64,000 nt of DNA from Mixophyes australis (Eukaryota > Chordata > Amphibia > Anura > Limnodynastidae), in the NCBI GenBank assembly GCA_036250195.1, contig JAVHZZ010000008.1, positions 9,290,434 to 9,354,433 on the forward strand, in the 5' to 3' direction. Shown here piece after piece: positions 23,991-35,304 of this stretch. A program made the translations under genes and the position numbers. Position 1 is the first letter of the stretch. Each line of letters opens with the position of its first letter. The notes under the pieces are model-generated. The model had not been told where the DNA came from, made no database searches, and saw only the letters and a program-made list of their open reading frames with translations.

Positions 23991-24697
23991 CATCTAGAAG
24001 CCGTAATGATATATAATATAATATACACCTTAATGTAAATTATATTTTACTGAAATTTGTACATTGTTCACTATAATACACATATTTTAAGGAGAAAGAA
24101 CAACACAACACATATATACACTTTTTTAATACACAGTGACCTCCCTACACTGCGCAGAGGCGGTCATGTGACGCAGAATTCGGCTTCCCACATTCTGCCT
24201 CCGTCTCCGCCTATTGAGACCAAGAAAGGCGTTCCTTACCTTTTTTTTAATTTCCTTTCTGTACATCATCTCCTGCAACATTTACTGATACATTGTTTAT
24301 CTTCCTAGTTTGTTCTGTGCTTTTCAGCCATGTCATTTATCCCCCAGACAGAGCTGTTTATGTGCGCTGCCCTTGGATATGACACTGTTCTGCTTCGCTT
24401 GGGTTTAAAGAGCAGTTTTCATATCATATCTCAGGGCCAAACAAATAAACGCTTCTGCCTGATAATACATGGATAACAAGCACGGAAGGCAGCTCGGTAG
24501 AAGAGGTGTGTATTTAGTTTAAGTTGCAGGAGGATAGGTGCAAACTAATGCATTCAATTCATCTGAAGGTAGACAACACCTTTAAGGATCAATCAGAGCT
24601 GTAGTCAAATATATTTTTAAATGACCTCTCTCCACTGCCAGGAATGCAGCGTTCCTATGCCCTTAACCCATGCATCAGATAATGCCAAGGTAGCTTG
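23991..24697. other. Unclassified spacer
   Basis: Unique-looking. The block 24320-24480 is repeat-free and could be a conserved non-coding element. No supported gene. Confidence 0.35.
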
Positions 24698-24845
24698 CAG
24701 AGGTGGAACCAGCGAGCTGTGGGCCCCGGTGCAGGGAAGTGGGGAGGAGGAAGCTCGCTAGTTCCCTGCATCAGGCCCCATTATCTCCATGGGCCCCAGT
24801 GCACCGCACCTGCGGCACCAATGGTAGTTCTGCTACCTGTAGATT
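24698..24845. mobile_element. Fold-back repeat with GGGCCCC core
   Basis: The ends (gaggtggaaccagcgagctg at the left; ggtagttctgctacctg at the right) are imperfect inverses, and two 'gggccccggtgca/gggccccagtgca' cores lie inside. No coding potential. Confidence 0.4.
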
Positions 24846-26524
24846 GTATCAAGGAAGTCAAAACGCGTTGGGTTAACTGGGGATTGCATTACTTAATTCC
24901 GCCAGAGACTGTTGTACCATCATCAGGCAGAAATACGGTAAAGGGGAACCCAGGAACCTGCCTAAAATATGAGCATCCAAATATGCATTTTACAATAGAA
25001 ATAATAGCATAAGTGGATTTGTAATCTGACGTATAATATACAATGTGTCTTTATATCTTTGTAAGTGTAACTTATTTTAATAAATATAACATTATGGGAA
25101 GGTAATACGCTAGATCTTGTTTTTCTTATTATTTATCCTCTGTTGGATCTGTGATTGGAAGAAGGAAGAATCAGAAGGAGGGATATTCGTCTCTTATATA
25201 ACAACTATTGTTAAGCTGAGCCCCCGCATTGTGCGTAGATTAAGGGGGCTTCATGGTGATGGGAACGTTCTCTGAGGTGGGGAGCGTGGAAGTAAGAATC
25301 GCTTTCCGCACGTCGGATAATTCTCACACGACACATTGGGTGTGTGCTCATAATAGAATATACTGCACTATATTAGTTTTATTTAATTGTTTTTACATAT
25401 ATCATGGAAAACTAATAAGAGCTTTGAAAAAGAAAGAAAAAGGAAACCAAAACAGAAGCGAAGACGGACGCAAAGATAAAGACTGGACATTGAGGGAACG
25501 CAACTTGCACAAGAGTACGGAACTTGAGCGCAATTTCGTCCTTATTCAAGTTCGTGGGGATCCCGCCTTTCTATTTGAATCTCTGTGTACGCTCTGCGTA
25601 ACCGCACTTGCTGTATGTATACTTATACAATAGATTGTAGGATACGCACATGGCCTACGGTCATCCGTCCCGTCCCTCCCCCGTTACGGCCCTCAAGTTA
25701 TAGGCAGCCGCGTCATTTGTGTTCAGGCATGGATTGCATGCCATTGCGTTTTTCGGCGTAAGTCCCGTTTCTAGCACACAAGTAGATAGGTTAGAGCAAC
25801 TTAATAATATTATGATGTCATATAGGCTTGTTCCCCACCAGAAGACATTAGAAAAGCTGATCACTATGAATGGCAAATCATCGTATTAGAAATTGAGGGA
25901 TATGAATTAAACATTTGTGTCACTTTCCCTTTTAAAATGGGATATGTGGAGTGGGAGCTGTTTGGGCTGCACAATAGTAGGTGTTACCTAATCCCCCTGT
26001 GTACTGAGTGACTTGGGATTTGCACAATGTCACAGCACTCTGTATCTGCATTAGTTAAACAATCAGTTTGTGTATTCTGTGCCAGGGACCACTGTGGAGC
26101 CGGCGGAGCCACAGAGAGGTCACAGAGGAACAGCAGATTGTGACCTGTTTATCCAGGAGCTGTTTGGGGCTTCACCTGCCCTGTTAGACTATGATTCAAT
26201 ACAAGATAATTCACCAGCGACATTTTCTTTGCGTTTGAGACAATAGGTCTCAGTTGATTTCCCCAGAACACAATTTACAAATTGATGCGTCAAAAAAACA
26301 TTTTTCGAGTACATGATAACAATGTGAGGACTGTGGGCTTGTTTTATTGTACTGATTCATCTGCGTCCATTCTACATCACAATATGAACCCATAGGGGTC
26401 TATTCATTAAGGTGTGACAATAAGATACATCCCAACTGTCTAGATTTCAGCAGGACAGTCCTGATTTTAGGACTGTTTGATCCGCGGTTGGGAATGTTGG
26501 AGGAAGGGAAGGTACGTAATGGGC
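24846..26524. other. Unclassified spacer
   Basis: Mostly unique-looking. The 126-codon frame at 25253-25633 has no recognised domain and sits in AT-rich, MITE-like sequence, so it is not called. No other feature. Confidence 0.4.
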
Positions 26525-26758
26525 AGCCTAGTGCATTCATCATCATCATCATCATTTATATAGCGCCACTAATTCCGTAGCGCTGTACAGAGAACTCATT
26601 CACATCAGTCCCTGCCCCATTTGAGCTTACAATCTAAATTCCCTAATGTAGACACACACTCACACAGATAGGGAGACAGACAGACCGAGAAGGGAGACAG
26701 ACAGGGAGAGACTAGGGTCAATTTTGATAGCAGCCAATTAACCTACCAGTATGTTTTT
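26525..26758 (-). repeat. tRNA-like dispersed repeat, minus strand, head missing
   Basis: An (ATC)n start and the reversed tail 'tatatagcgccactaattcc' lead into the core 'cagccaattaacctaccagt', where the match ends. The missing head may have been removed by the arrival of the neighbouring GGGGCAAACGC element. Confidence 0.75.
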
Positions 26759-26819
26759 GCATTACGGCGCTAGTCAGCCATACTGGCCACTTCCCAGTCA
26801 TACCGTTACCACGCCCCCC

Positions 26820-27127
26820 AGGGGCAAACACAGGATTTGTAGAGGGGGGTTTCCACACCATGCCGCCAGTGGGCGTGACCAGTATGCATTGGGGCGTGGC
26901 TATAATTTTAGACAGTGCTTGGCTGCTCTCCAACTCTTCCTATCCCATAATATACATGGGCAATGCTGCGTGCACTACTGTTAGGTGCACGCAGCTCTCC
27001 CTTTTCAAGCAGAGCTGTGTGAAGCGGGAGCAGGGTCCAGCCACCTCAATTATTCAGTGCCCCAGGCTTGGAGGAGGGGATTCCAGGCACTAGGAAACCC
27101 TCCCCCCCCACGGTTTGCCTATGCCCC
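26820..27127 (+). mobile_element. GGGGCAAACGC element, complete copy
   Basis: The ends ggggcaaacacaggatttgt and cggtttgcctatgcccc are imperfect inverted repeats. The element is 308 bases long with no coding capacity. It is one of three copies in the window. Confidence 0.7.
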
Positions 27128-28240
27128 CTTTGTGACTTGGCCATGCCCCCAGGGACAGACATGTCGGGATAAATGCAATAGGGAAAATCGCCTATCACCA
27201 TAAATTATTATTAAGATCTCTCCGAGACAACCGAACGATACCCAGCTGCCTCGGTGATTCTGGTTCGGACCAGTAAGGGTTAGTTTGCCGCTACGACAGG
27301 CTGGTCAGAGGGGAAGTGAGCACGTATGACCCGGCGAGACACTTCATGCCTGCGCAGCAGACCTGTAAGACCGTACTTGGGTTTTAATTTCCGCTTCTTG
27401 GAAAAAAATATGTTTCAGATAGATTAAAAATATATAAAAATATTTTAACAATTCCCAATCAAAATAAAATATTTGTTTTAATAATAAAACATTTATTTAA
27501 TTGATTCTCTTCTGCGCTATCGCTGCCCTAAGACAAAGGTCAAGTACTGCCGCAATCGTTGTTAGATGCAGAGTGTAAGGAGGCTTTTTGGTGGCTGGGT
27601 CCACCCTCGTTGTACAGGGCGATTCGCTATCTCGAGTATAAACGCTCATTTTCACCCAAGATAGAACTTTTCAGCCTGTAATCAATAGAGCCCACAGTCC
27701 AAACGATATATGTATATACACGCATCAGATCAATACATAGTTATATGACACTGAGTGATGTCACACAAGTGGGAGGAGTCTGTTTCATTCATACATATGC
27801 GTAGTAGTGATGCACTGAACCCACGATTTGGTTTGGAACTTGGCTGAGCCCCAAGAGTTTTTTAGCAGATGGGGGTCAATAGTCAATGTGACTTTCCCAC
27901 CCGGCTGAAACAAAACCATTCCACTGTCTATGATGAGAAGACACACACCCTAAATAATGGCTAGTTAACTTGGTCAGACCAACCAGAATACCTCACCATG
28001 TGTTGCCAGCAGGGAGGGGAGGGATTGGGTGGGAGGACCAATCACAGAGCTGTGTAGCATACTGGAGGCCATATAATGAATCAGCGGGCAAGGCAGCAGC
28101 ATTTATAGAAAAATATAATAAGTTAAAATAGAACATGATATTTTTTAGTTCTAGCAGTGTAAATTAGTGATTTGTACATTATTGACAATCTATTAATAAT
28201 TAATGTGGAAATATTTGCCTTTTACAGCTGGGCTGGGGCG
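27128..28240. other. Unclassified spacer
   Basis: Unique-looking sequence. No gene or repeat was recognised. Confidence 0.4.
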
Positions 28241-28477
28241 CAGGGGGGCATCCGCCCCCCCATCCCCTGGGCCGGTCCCATAGTGGGCTACCTAGGGCTA
28301 GCTGTGTTTTTATTCCTTTATTATGTTCCTAACGGGTTGCTGAGCCGCGTCTCGACCCCTGGGCTACAATTTGCCAGCCAGCCCCTGGAGCCAGATTATC
28401 CACTAGTCAACCTCAGTGGGCAGTGAGGGGCCGGGATCTGTAACCAATTGTTATGTGTTTCTCTTTTTACAAATCGA
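28241..28477 (+). repeat. GC-rich flank of the 32-bp minisatellite
   Basis: C/G-rich block beginning ctggggcgcaggggggcatc, probably part of a dispersed repeat in which the minisatellite arose. It lacks the regular period of the array. Confidence 0.35.
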
Positions 28478-29508
28478 GGGGTGGGAGGGGGGCCCAGACC
28501 AGTATCTTGCCTAGGGGTGGGGGGCCCAGACCAGTATCTTGCCTAGGGGTGGGGGGCCCAGACCAGTATCTTGCCTAGGGGTGGGGGGCCCAGACCAGTA
28601 TCTTGCCTAGGGGTGGGGGGCCCAGATCAGTATCTTGCCTAGGGGTGGGGGGCCCAGACCAGTATCTTGCCTAGGGGTGGGGGGCCCAGATCAGTATCTT
28701 GCCTAGGGGTGGGGGGCCCAGACCAGTATCTTGCCTAGGGGTGAGGGGCCCAGATCAGTATCTTGCCTAGGGGTGGGGGGCCCAGATCAGTATCTTGCCT
28801 AGGGGTGAGGGGCCCAGACCAGTATCTTGCCTAGGGGTGGGGGCCCAGACCAGTATCTTGCCTAGGGGTGGGGGGCCCAGATCAGTATCTTGCCTAGGGG
28901 TGAGGGGCCCAGATCAGTATCTTGCCTAGGGGTGGGGGGCCCAGATCAGTATCTTGCCTAGGGGTGGGGGGCCCAGACCAGTATCTTGCCTAGGGGTGGG
29001 GGGCCCAGACCAGTATCTTGCCTAGGGGTGGGGGGCCCAGATCAGTATCTTGCCTAGGGGTGAGGGGCCCAGATCAGTATCTTGCCTAGGGGTGAGGGGC
29101 CCAGATCAGTATCTTGCCTAGGGGTGAGGGGCCCAGACCAGTATCTTGCCTAGGGGTGGGGGGCCCAGACCAGTATCTTGCCTAGGGGTGGGGGGCCCAG
29201 ATCAGTATCTTGCCTAGGGGTGGGGGGCCCAGACCAGTATCTTGCCTAGGGGTGGGGGGCCCAGATCAGTATCTTGCCTAGGGGTGAGGGGCCCAGACCA
29301 GTATCTTGCCTAGGGGTGAGGGGCCCAGACCAGTATCTTGCCTAGGGGTGAGGGGCCCAGATCAGTATCTTGCCTAGGGGTGAGGGGCCCAGACCAGTAT
29401 CTTGCCTAGGGGTGAGGGGCCCAGACCAGTATCTTGCCTAGGGGTGAGGGGCCCAGATCAGTATCTTGCCTAGGGGTGAGGGGCCCAGACCAGTATCTTG
29501 CCTAGGGC
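28478..29508 (+). repeat. 32-bp G-rich minisatellite, about 32 copies
   Basis: Unit: cagtatcttgcctaggggtg plus ggggcccagac, spaced 32 bases (for example 28501 and 28533). Two sites vary between units, G or A in ggtg(g/a)ggg and C or T in caga(c/t)c, in mosaic order. One unit near 28836 has lost a G. No coding frame. Confidence 0.98.
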
Positions 29509-29954
29509 TATTAACAAGTTAGCTATTGTTGTGTCATTTTTGCACATCTCTAGATATCAAAAGTTTGCAACTAAGTAAAGAAAATAAACCCCAATGTTAT
29601 ATATTTACACTCTATTAATAAACCCTATTACTGTAGAATTGTTGTAACAAAACGCTATTTCCATCAACGTTACCCGGACCTGGGGATTATCACATTCTTC
29701 ATTTCTTTTGTGTTGTCTGCTCAAATAAACAACTGATGGAGATTGATAACAGGGTGCAGGGTGATTCCGTTTATTTCAGTTTTATCAGTGAGCCACAGTG
29801 TGCCATCATTCCTACTTTCTTCATCTTTCGTAGTATTTGCATATTAGGATGCGAAAAAAAAAATATTTTACCCGCTGAATATAAAGTTTATAAATGACCA
29901 TATTATTTAAAAAATAAATAAGTGTATGTTAAATAAGATGCTGTTATCAATATC
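29509..29954. other. AT-rich sequence upstream of the candidate exon
   Basis: Repeat-free AT-rich sequence. No convincing TATA box can be placed relative to a start site. It may contain the upstream part of the promoter. Confidence 0.35.
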
Positions 29955-29973
29955 TGCCACCAGGTGGCGCTGC
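29955..29973 (+). promoter_or_regulatory. CTCF-type binding motif
   Basis: Contains CCACCAGGTGGCGCTG, which fits the CTCF core (CCASYAGRKGGCRS) at every position, in forward orientation. It lies about 320 bases upstream of the candidate start codon, where promoter-proximal CTCF sites are often found. Binding is not shown by sequence alone. Confidence 0.6.
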
Positions 29974-30296
29974 GTACACTGTACCTCTTCCCAGAGCTCT
30001 GCGCTGCTCTCCCTGCAGAGAGTTTGGAAAGTGACAAGTGGAGGGAGGGGGGTTGCAGAAAGTTAGGAGAGAGAGAGAGAGGGAGTCAGAGAGTAAAACC
30101 AGCTCCGACCTTTCAGAGCCCTCCGGAGGAAAGGAGGAAAATCTGTGGCTCCATAAACCTCATCTGCAGAGACACAGAGAGGAGCTGTGCAACCCCCCCT
30201 GCAAAACTGCAAGAGACTCACCGGAGACTGAGGGGGCATCTCAGGGAGAACCCTCATTCCAAAACGCTGCGGATGATTTGGGACAGATCCACAGGG
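29974..30296 (+). promoter_or_regulatory. Probable 5' untranslated region / promoter of the candidate gene
   Basis: From 29941 to 30272 there is no ATG on the plus strand, which is unusual for random sequence of this length and typical of a 5' leader. The stretch is repeat-free, GC-richer than its surroundings and has a (GA)n run at about 30067-30081. The transcription start was not located. An in-frame ATG at 30273 has a weak context (C at -3). Confidence 0.5.
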
Positions 30297-30390
30297 ATGT
30301 ACCCGGGCAGGGAGAGGCGGAGATGCCCCTGGACATTCTTACTGACTTCTGCTTTGCTGGACATTATCTTGGGGGGACACTGGACACAAG
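30297..30390 (+). CDS. Putative first coding exon: signal peptide of an unidentified secreted or membrane protein
   Basis: The ATG at 30297 (G at -3) opens 31 codons ending at a near-consensus splice donor, AAG|GTAAGG (GT at 30391). The first ten residues are MYPGRERRRC, strongly basic, followed by a hydrophobic core with residues 12-25 WTFLLTSALLDIIL and then polar GGHWTQ. This is the n/h/c layout of a secretory signal peptide. The exon ends in phase 1, as is common for signal-peptide exons of cell-surface and extracellular proteins. Eight residues could be added upstream if the in-frame ATG at 30273 were used. The frame stays open through the donor until about 30452, but that part is taken to be intron. 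No family was recognised and no second exon was found in the remaining 33 kb, which fits a very long first intron. The aspartate at residue 22 within the core is slightly unusual. A chance signal is still possible. Confidence 0.5.
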
Positions 30391-30741
30391 GTAAGGGCTT
30401 ATCTGTCTGGATTTGGGGTGATACGTTGGCACTGGGGGGGGGGGGGGTGTAGAGAACTTTTAATGCTCAGATCTGGACAAGACCACTCTAATAGACAGGA
30501 CTCAGTCACTTAGTGCCATATGCAGGGATAGGAGACTCATTCATTCATTCAAGTGGACACTCACTTATAAAGGGGGGGGGGGGAGAGGGCACTCATAAAA
30601 AGTGCCCCCTATGTAGAACAGACCACTCACATACACTACATCACCCAGAAAGAGCCACTAACATTTACTGGCACTCTAACACATAATCATATTGCAATGC
30701 TACATATGATTCACAGTGACATTTTTATGGGCAGTTACAAT

Positions 30742-30778
<37 letters not shown>

Positions 30779-32639
30779 TTGCTTGTTGGAACCTGGGCTC
30801 ACACTCACTAAGGCCCCAGGGCCTCTTTCCAATCTTTAATGAGATTAATGCAGGCAGTATAATTTATGCTAGGATACTTCTACAGTTCATTTGTCAGCTA
30901 ACATGTCTGTGTAATTATACTACCCTCTGTCTAAGGAAGAATGTTGCATTTCATTTGCTGTTAGTGTATCACACTTAGAAGAAGTATCAGTTTTGTTGAC
31001 CGAGGGCTGATAAGGTGACACTTTTTCGCTGAGGTTTTGAAGACTTTCTACAGTGATACATTGGACAATGAGTGTTTGTGTATTGCACACTGATCCCTGT
31101 GTTGTGATTGTTGTGATGGAGATTTGATGTTGGTCACTTCAGCACGTTATATGCAGCAGATCATTTTTGTTTTATTTATTTTATCAGAGATGCTGTAAGA
31201 AGTTGAATACAGTAAATCCTGGGGTCCATTTCTTTTTTACCAGGAACATGCCAGACCCCCTAAGCTTGCATCCACCAGGAGATTTACACTCCATGTGCTT
31301 TCAATCTGCCTTATTGGTGTCTCCAGTGACGGAGATAGATAGAGGAATCTTTGCAGGGTGTGCAAGAGGGGGGGGGGGGGGGGCTGCTGATTGTCAGGGA
31401 GAAGAGATAACTACTCAGTGTCATTTACATTGGTCAATACAGTAATGAGAAGCACAATGAATATGCTGAACCTAACACCATTGTAATGCGTAGGTAATGG
31501 GTCATTCATGGATCTGGGATTGCTGAGCAGAAAGGCTAATAGGAAGATTTTGGCATTTTCCTCCTCACCGCGGGGCGCTGAGGCTCAATAAGCGTTTTAA
31601 GGCCCCAGCTGAGTTCCTCTTTGAAGACCGGTGAATTTATCTGCATGAGTTGACCACGCACGTCCCTGCTTTTCTTGGGCCTTGAGGGTTAAGAGATGAT
31701 ACACTTGGTAAACCATTGAATCAAAGGGAGCCAACCAGAAAGTCCCAATAATGCCCTGCCAGGCAAAGACTACAGAAAGACATACGTAAAAAAGAAGTAT
31801 CCTGTCAAATTGACACGTGAGGCCTTTTAAATCTACTATAAAACAATTCTGAGCCACCAGTTGTAGGTTGATTAGGTTCGATGGTGCGTTGATGTTACGA
31901 GTTTGACTAAGCGTGAAATAGATACGCCTTACAACGTCGGCATCCGTTCAGGCTAGCGAGCTAACAAGCTGAGCCGTAGCTTAAAATGTTAGCGCCTGGG
32001 GCGAGAAGCAAAACTTCCACCCCCCCCTAGATCTCAATTTTAACCAAATGAACCTAAAATATTCATAAATTGCGCCCCCCATGCTTATACTGCTGGGTGC
32101 GCAGGAAAAGACCACGTAACATCTATAAAGGGTAATAATTATGACAAAAAAGTGTCGCACGTCGGATGTAGCATAGAACAAGCGCACGGTGCCGTTTGGC
32201 GGACATTTATCAAAACTATGCGTTACGTTTTTACAAATGTAGCGCTGTGCCCATGTTTTTATAAGTCTGCCACTCTACTAGATATTTATCCATAACTTTT
32301 TTTTGATAGCTCCAGAACCCTGGGCTGTGTTCATGCACTTACGCCGTGCGCTCCCCAGCCAAAGGCAAAAATACGCGTAATCAGACGTGCTAAGTTGTGT
32401 CACTACACCACACACTGTTTATGAAATGTCATTGTAAAGCCAACAAAAAAATGATTGATCCCCAACGCATTGCACTCGGCAGTTTCCCTCCTCTTCTGCA
32501 TGTAGGATAAGGAGCGATGCTTTTTAAAAAAATTGACCCTTTTCTGCTTTGCCAGATAACCTATCTTAAAAGATACTGCGTAAATGGGGAAACACACTGT
32601 AGCCAGATTAACTGTCCACTTCAAAACGAATGACCTTTG
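30391..32639. other. Probable first intron, 5' part; no clear features
   Basis: G runs at about 30436-30447, 30570-30582 and 31369-31383, and a (CA)n at 30744-30774. The rest is unique-looking. No exon was recognised. Confidence 0.4.
30744..30774. repeat. (CA)n microsatellite
   Basis: About 15 uninterrupted CA units. Confidence 0.95.
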
Positions 32640-33520
32640 TTTAAGCCTGATTAATAGTGATATCCTTACTAATGACTTGCCCTATGATTTGTGGATTAAT
32701 GTTTAAAAAATGTCCCTTAACGGTAGCCCGGGTGAAAATCACCAGGAGTGAAATAATGTAATATTTATCCCAATTTGCGTTAAATGATAAGAAATTGCTT
32801 TATTTAATGAAATGTGTTTAGCAGACTCCTTTTCTTTTGGTTTTTGGTTGAAAACAAAGAATTAATGTCTGTGTTTTTGTCTAGCACAACAAATAGAGAC
32901 ATTTCCAGCCTGTATAATTTTCATACTAGGATTGTTTGCACGCAGCTTTGAACCTCTATAATTTGCATGGTGCATTAAGGGAAATTATTTTCATGAGGTG
33001 GGATCGCTCTGAACTGTGATGGACGTCGCTTAATATCACACCTCAGGGTAGGGTCTTCACCTAGATTTGGGTATTTGCACTGATGGCCTACTACAAAGCA
33101 TTATTCTCTCTTGGTAATCTCATTGAGTGAGGTTTACTTTGAGTAAACCAGGATTTGTGTGCTGTATTAAGTACATATCAAGAGCCGGCAGATAAAAGGA
33201 CCATGTTTAATTATTGCAATTATTCCTGCTGTTAATCTCTTGTGCTCACTGGTGATCTGTGTTTACATGCTTCTCACACATAGAAATCTGTACCTCAGCA
33301 CAAGGAGAGCGCCGATATTTCTGCTGAGCTGCCAAACCAAGACTGCAATAAAACAGCTAATTGCATTTGTTGTACATCTGTACATCATATTGTTGTCTTT
33401 GAGGCTGGGATATGGCGAGCAAAGTAAGATTTGTCGCTGACAAGAGAAATTGTTGTAAATGTGGTTCATTGAGCGGGAAAGGGGGTGGGGGGGTCTCTGA
33501 TATGTTAAAAACACATGGTC
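32640..33520. promoter_or_regulatory. Candidate conserved non-coding element cluster
   Basis: Nearly 900 bases without any repeat, rich in AT-type factor words, such as 'tttaattattgcaattatt' near 33208 and 'tgctgttaatc' near 33228. The look is that of vertebrate conserved enhancers. Small frames here (33240-33440 plus, 33263-33514 minus) show no protein motif. Conservation is inferred, not seen. Confidence 0.35.
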
Positions 33521-33955
33521 ATAGGCCGGATCCTCTTAAAGGGCCACTTAATTTAGTGCAAGGCAGTCCAGTTTGACTTATTTTATATATACAAGTTACT
33601 ATACCATGTCATGAGGTAAAATGTACGGATTGTCTCAGCGGAGGCAGCCATTTTGTGAGATGAACCAATGGTCGTGAGATAAAACCTATGAACTCACTAT
33701 ATGTCTCAGTGATATCACTAGTTTCTAGTGCATTAATATAATAAACATTGTTTTATCCCCCATAGTGTCTGCCTGTGTACGGGGTGTCTCGTGTGCTTAG
33801 GAAAAACAGTTTTCTCCATGTTATCTGTAGCGCCGATGTTCGTAGACCTCATCGTATTGATTGCTCCTGAGCAGCACAAAATAATATGTCAATACATAGA
33901 TACCTATAAAAAGAAAACAACTGAGGAGCAAAGTTCTAGTCAAAAGATCCCAGCT
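33521..33955. other. Spacer with a partial GGCAGCC fold-back repeat
   Basis: Position 33637-33735 matches one end of the fold-back family (gaggcagccattttgtgaga, tcactagtttctagtg). The rest is unclassified. Confidence 0.4.
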
Positions 33956-34177
33956 ATGTTGTGGAGGCAGCCATTTTGTGGACTGTGCCAATATTTCCCA
34001 TCAATTCCCCAGGAACTAGTAACAATATTCAGGCGCTATGTACCTGTTGCCCATACGCGACGAAGCAGCCATGTTGCTGACTGAACTGGTATTCAAATCC
34101 ATCCTATTAAGTGACTTGATAGCTGTACTCTCATAAATGTTGGTTCACACCACAAAATGGCTGCCTCTGCTGTGTGG
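33956..34177. mobile_element. Fold-back MITE with GGCAGCCAT/ATGGCTGCC ends
   Basis: The left end 'gtggaggcagccattttgtg' mirrors the right end 'cacaaaatggctgcctctgc'. It is the best-preserved copy of the family also found at 14245 and 51579. Confidence 0.65.
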
Positions 34178-34876
34178 AAGTGACAGAAAGTAATAGGTGT
34201 ATTTCAGTATGTGACCCATAACTTCTAGATAATCACGGTGATCATTTCCTGCTAGTTGCACCACTGTTATTCCTATATATCGGATGTTAAGGTTTCACAT
34301 TTTCTGTAGGTCTATTATAATATTAATATTATTTTTCTTGCAAGTTTACTCTTGTATCTGTCAGAGCGTCACCAAGTTATGGTCTAATTATGTCACTGTC
34401 TGGGACCAAAATGTACATAAAATGCTTTATTCCCCCCACACCTGTAAAGTTGTCTGATTTTCCGTGTTGACAGTTTGCAGAATATTTTATACGCTGACGA
34501 AATGACGTTTTGACAAATGTAGAGTTATGACCGGCAATATTTGCAGAGTTTGTGCCGAAGACGTTTTGGAATTTGGAACAAATGGAACAAAGATATTTAG
34601 AAACACTTAAATGGTCTTTTTTGAAATTACTATTTAGAGAAAACATACGTGAAGCAGTTTGCCAGAAATAGAACTGTTTGTCCAATTTTGATAAATTATA
34701 CCTTGAACCGAACACGTCTCTGAAAGATCTCGATCAATAATGTTGGTCGTTTTCCTCCGTATGCAGATAGACAGAACAGACTGCGGGATCCAGACATACA
34801 TATGTGCAATATCAGGACCTATCAGAACGCACGTCGAAAAAAATTATATACATCAACGTCTGTTAATATTATAATC
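34178..34876. other. Unclassified spacer
   Basis: AT-rich. A 112-codon minus frame (34377-34715) shows no recognisable domain and is not called. Confidence 0.4.
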
Positions 34877-35250
34877 TTTCTATATATATATAAAAGAAGA
34901 AGTTCGTTTGTTGTTGAATGTCTTCCACAGTTCTTAAACTATAGCTGCCAAATCTTACATAGTTATTTAGTATCATAAAAGTAACTTATTAGACCACATA
35001 ACGACAAAGCGACAGAGCAACAAATACTGAAAGCATCATTTTTTGATTGTAAACAATTGTCTGACTGCTGGAAGGAAACCTCCCAACAACACGACAGAGC
35101 GACAATGCGACAAAGCAACAAATCTTATTTTCTAAATAGCATTTTTGGTCTATTTATCAAATAATTTGCTAATATATACAAACTGCTACACCTTACAAAT
35201 CGGATCCACGCAACACTGAGTGACCCTGATTGTCATTACTAAAACTACAT
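34877..35250 (+). mobile_element. Helitron-like repeat fragment
   Basis: Begins TCTATATATATATAAAAGAA, the start style of many Helitron-like repeats, and contains low-copy words such as cgacaaagcgacagagcaac twice. No replication-helicase frame and no terminal hairpin were found. Confidence 0.3.
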
Positions 35251-35304
35251 TTAAAAAAATATTTTTTATATATTTTTTTTACATGAAATACAGATAAGAC
35301 AGCA

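Noticed and set aside
25253..25633. 126-codon plus frame
   Set aside because: No recognised domain, AT-rich and repeat-like surroundings, no splice or promoter signal.
28478..29508. CRISPR array
   Set aside because: The 32-bp units are directly adjacent with no unique spacers, and the genome is vertebrate.
29964..30452. 162-codon frame read as one long protein
   Set aside because: It begins at a GTG and covers the ATG-free leader. Only the part from 30297 to the donor at 30390 has the properties of a coding exon.
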